Source: Gammaproteobacteria bacterium (GTDB taxonomy: Bacteria > Pseudomonadota > Gammaproteobacteria > Pseudomonadales > Pseudohongiellaceae). From it: a stretch of 5,585 bases of DNA. This document shows, one piece after another, positions 4,880-5,585 of the stretch; the first letter of the stretch is position 1; each line of letters starts with the position of its first letter. The stretch covers positions 1-5,585 of the forward strand of contig PWQG01000034.1 of the NCBI GenBank assembly GCA_003556835.1. The letters run 5' to 3'. The notes below the pieces were generated by a model. The model was not told where the DNA came from and did no database searches. It saw nothing but the letters and a program-made list of their open reading frames with translations. The position numbers and the translations under genes were made by a program.

Positions 4880-5585
4880 ATGTCAGACAGAACGATCCGT
4901 ATCGCCACCCGTCGCAGTCCACTTGCCCTGTGGCAGGCCGAATTCGTCAAGGCCGAGTTGCAGCGCCTGCATCCGGGGCTGGGAGTGGAGCTGGTGAAAA
5001 TCGCGACCAAGGGGGATGTGCTCGTGGACACGCCTCTGGCGAAGATTGGCGGCAAGGCCCTTTTTGTCAAGGAGCTGGAAGTCGCAATGCTGGAAGGCGA
5101 GGCGGATATTGCCGTGCATTCCATGAAGGATGTGCCCATGGAGTTTCCCGAGGGGCTGTTCCTGCCGGTGATCTGTGAGCGCGAAGATCCGACCGATGCC
5201 TTTGTCTCCAATGACTACAAGTCGGTGGACGATCTGCCCCGAGGAGCCCGGGTCGGCACATCGAGCCTGCGCCGCCAGTGCCAGCTGATGGATCGTCGGC
5301 CCGACCTGCAGATCGGGTTCCTGCGGGGCAATGTCGGTACGCGTCTGGGGAAACTCGACAGCGGCCAGTTCGATGCCATTGTCCTGGCCACGGCCGGATT
5401 GTTGCGCCTGGAATTGCACGAACGCATCGCCGAGCGTATGGCCCCGGAAATCTCCCTCCCGTCTGGTGGCCAGGGAGCGGTGGGCATTGAGTGTCGCAGC
5501 GATGACAGCGAGCTGGTTGAATTGCTGCGCCCCCTGCATCATGACGATACGGCCGACCGCGTCTATGCCGAGCGCGCCCTCAATC
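4880..5585 (+). CDS. hemC: Hydroxymethylbilane synthase (porphobilinogen deaminase), 3' end outside window
   Basis: The first 235 codons of a gene running off the window. The enzyme joins four porphobilinogen molecules into hydroxymethylbilane in the cytosol, a step of haem and other tetrapyrrole synthesis. Diagnostic segments: IATRRSPLALWQAE (8-21), KGD (44-46), GGKALFVKELE (57-67), HSMKDVP (80-86) with catalytic D84, VGTSSLRRQCQL with the substrate-binding arginines, RGNVGTRLGKLD, and GGQGAVGIECR. Numbering agrees with the E. coli enzyme, so the cysteine carrying the dipyrromethane cofactor (C242 there) should lie just past the window. The start ATG follows GGAAGGG at 4868-4874. The reading frame has no stop and shows no defect in the visible part. 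Confidence 0.97.
   Translation, partial: MSDRTIRIATRRSPLALWQAEFVKAELQRLHPGLGVELVKIATKGDVLVDTPLAKIGGKALFVKELEVAMLEGEADIAVHSMKDVPMEFPEGLFLPVICEREDPTDAFVSNDYKSVDDLPRGARVGTSSLRRQCQLMDRRPDLQIGFLRGNVGTRLGKLDSGQFDAIVLATAGLLRLELHERIAERMAPEISLPSGGQGAVGIECRSDDSELVELLRPLHHDDTADRVYAERALN

Noticed and set aside
4183..5178. A 331-codon plus-strand reading frame spanning the start of argH and the start of hemC
   Set aside because: It is antisense to argH and out of frame with hemC, both of which have full family signatures; long shadow frames are expected in GC-rich DNA.

Overview
The window comes from a gammaproteobacterium of moderately high GC, probably outside the Enterobacterales. This rests on a GlrR-type sigma54 activator preceded by a QseG-like gene, typical gammaproteobacterial ArgH and HemC proteins, and sigma54/IHF promoter architecture. 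No mobile element, CRISPR array, tRNA or rRNA was seen, and genus cannot be named from the sequence alone.

Layout. (1) Bases 2-1689 hold the end of a two-component operon: the C-terminal part of a QseG-like protein, overlapping by 4 bp (ATGA) the complete response regulator gene glrR. (2) Bases 1690-2252 form a 563-bp stretch without a protein gene, and this is the most interesting part. Starting 9 bp after the glrR stop there are two exact TGTC-N10-GACA palindromes, 63 bp apart. This is the GlrR operator motif described for the enterobacterial glmY/glmZ genes. They are followed by an AT-rich IHF-like site and a full-consensus -24/-12 sigma54 promoter (TGGCAC-N5-TTGCT). About 145 bp of non-coding sequence then ends in a strong Rho-independent terminator. 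The simplest reading is a GlrR- and sigma54-dependent small RNA gene of roughly 145 nt beside its own activator, a counterpart of GlmY/GlmZ without recognisable sequence similarity. The rest of the gap (2026-2252) is leader sequence for the next gene. (3) Bases 2253-3227 encode an exported single-domain protein resembling copper type II (PHM-like) monooxygenases. It ends at a terminator that works in both directions and is shared with argH. (4) argH on the minus strand (argininosuccinate lyase) and hemC on the plus strand (hydroxymethylbilane synthase, cut by the window end) diverge from a 136-bp intergenic region with a promoter for each.

How the parts fit. The sensor kinase (expected upstream, outside the window) would phosphorylate GlrR. 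GlrR would bind the two sites just downstream of its own gene, IHF would bend the DNA, and RNA polymerase-sigma54 would make the small RNA. Part of the predicted RNA can pair with the ribosome binding site of the neighbouring copper-protein gene; this is a hypothesis only. argH and hemC are housekeeping genes for arginine and haem synthesis with no evident link to the regulatory cassette.
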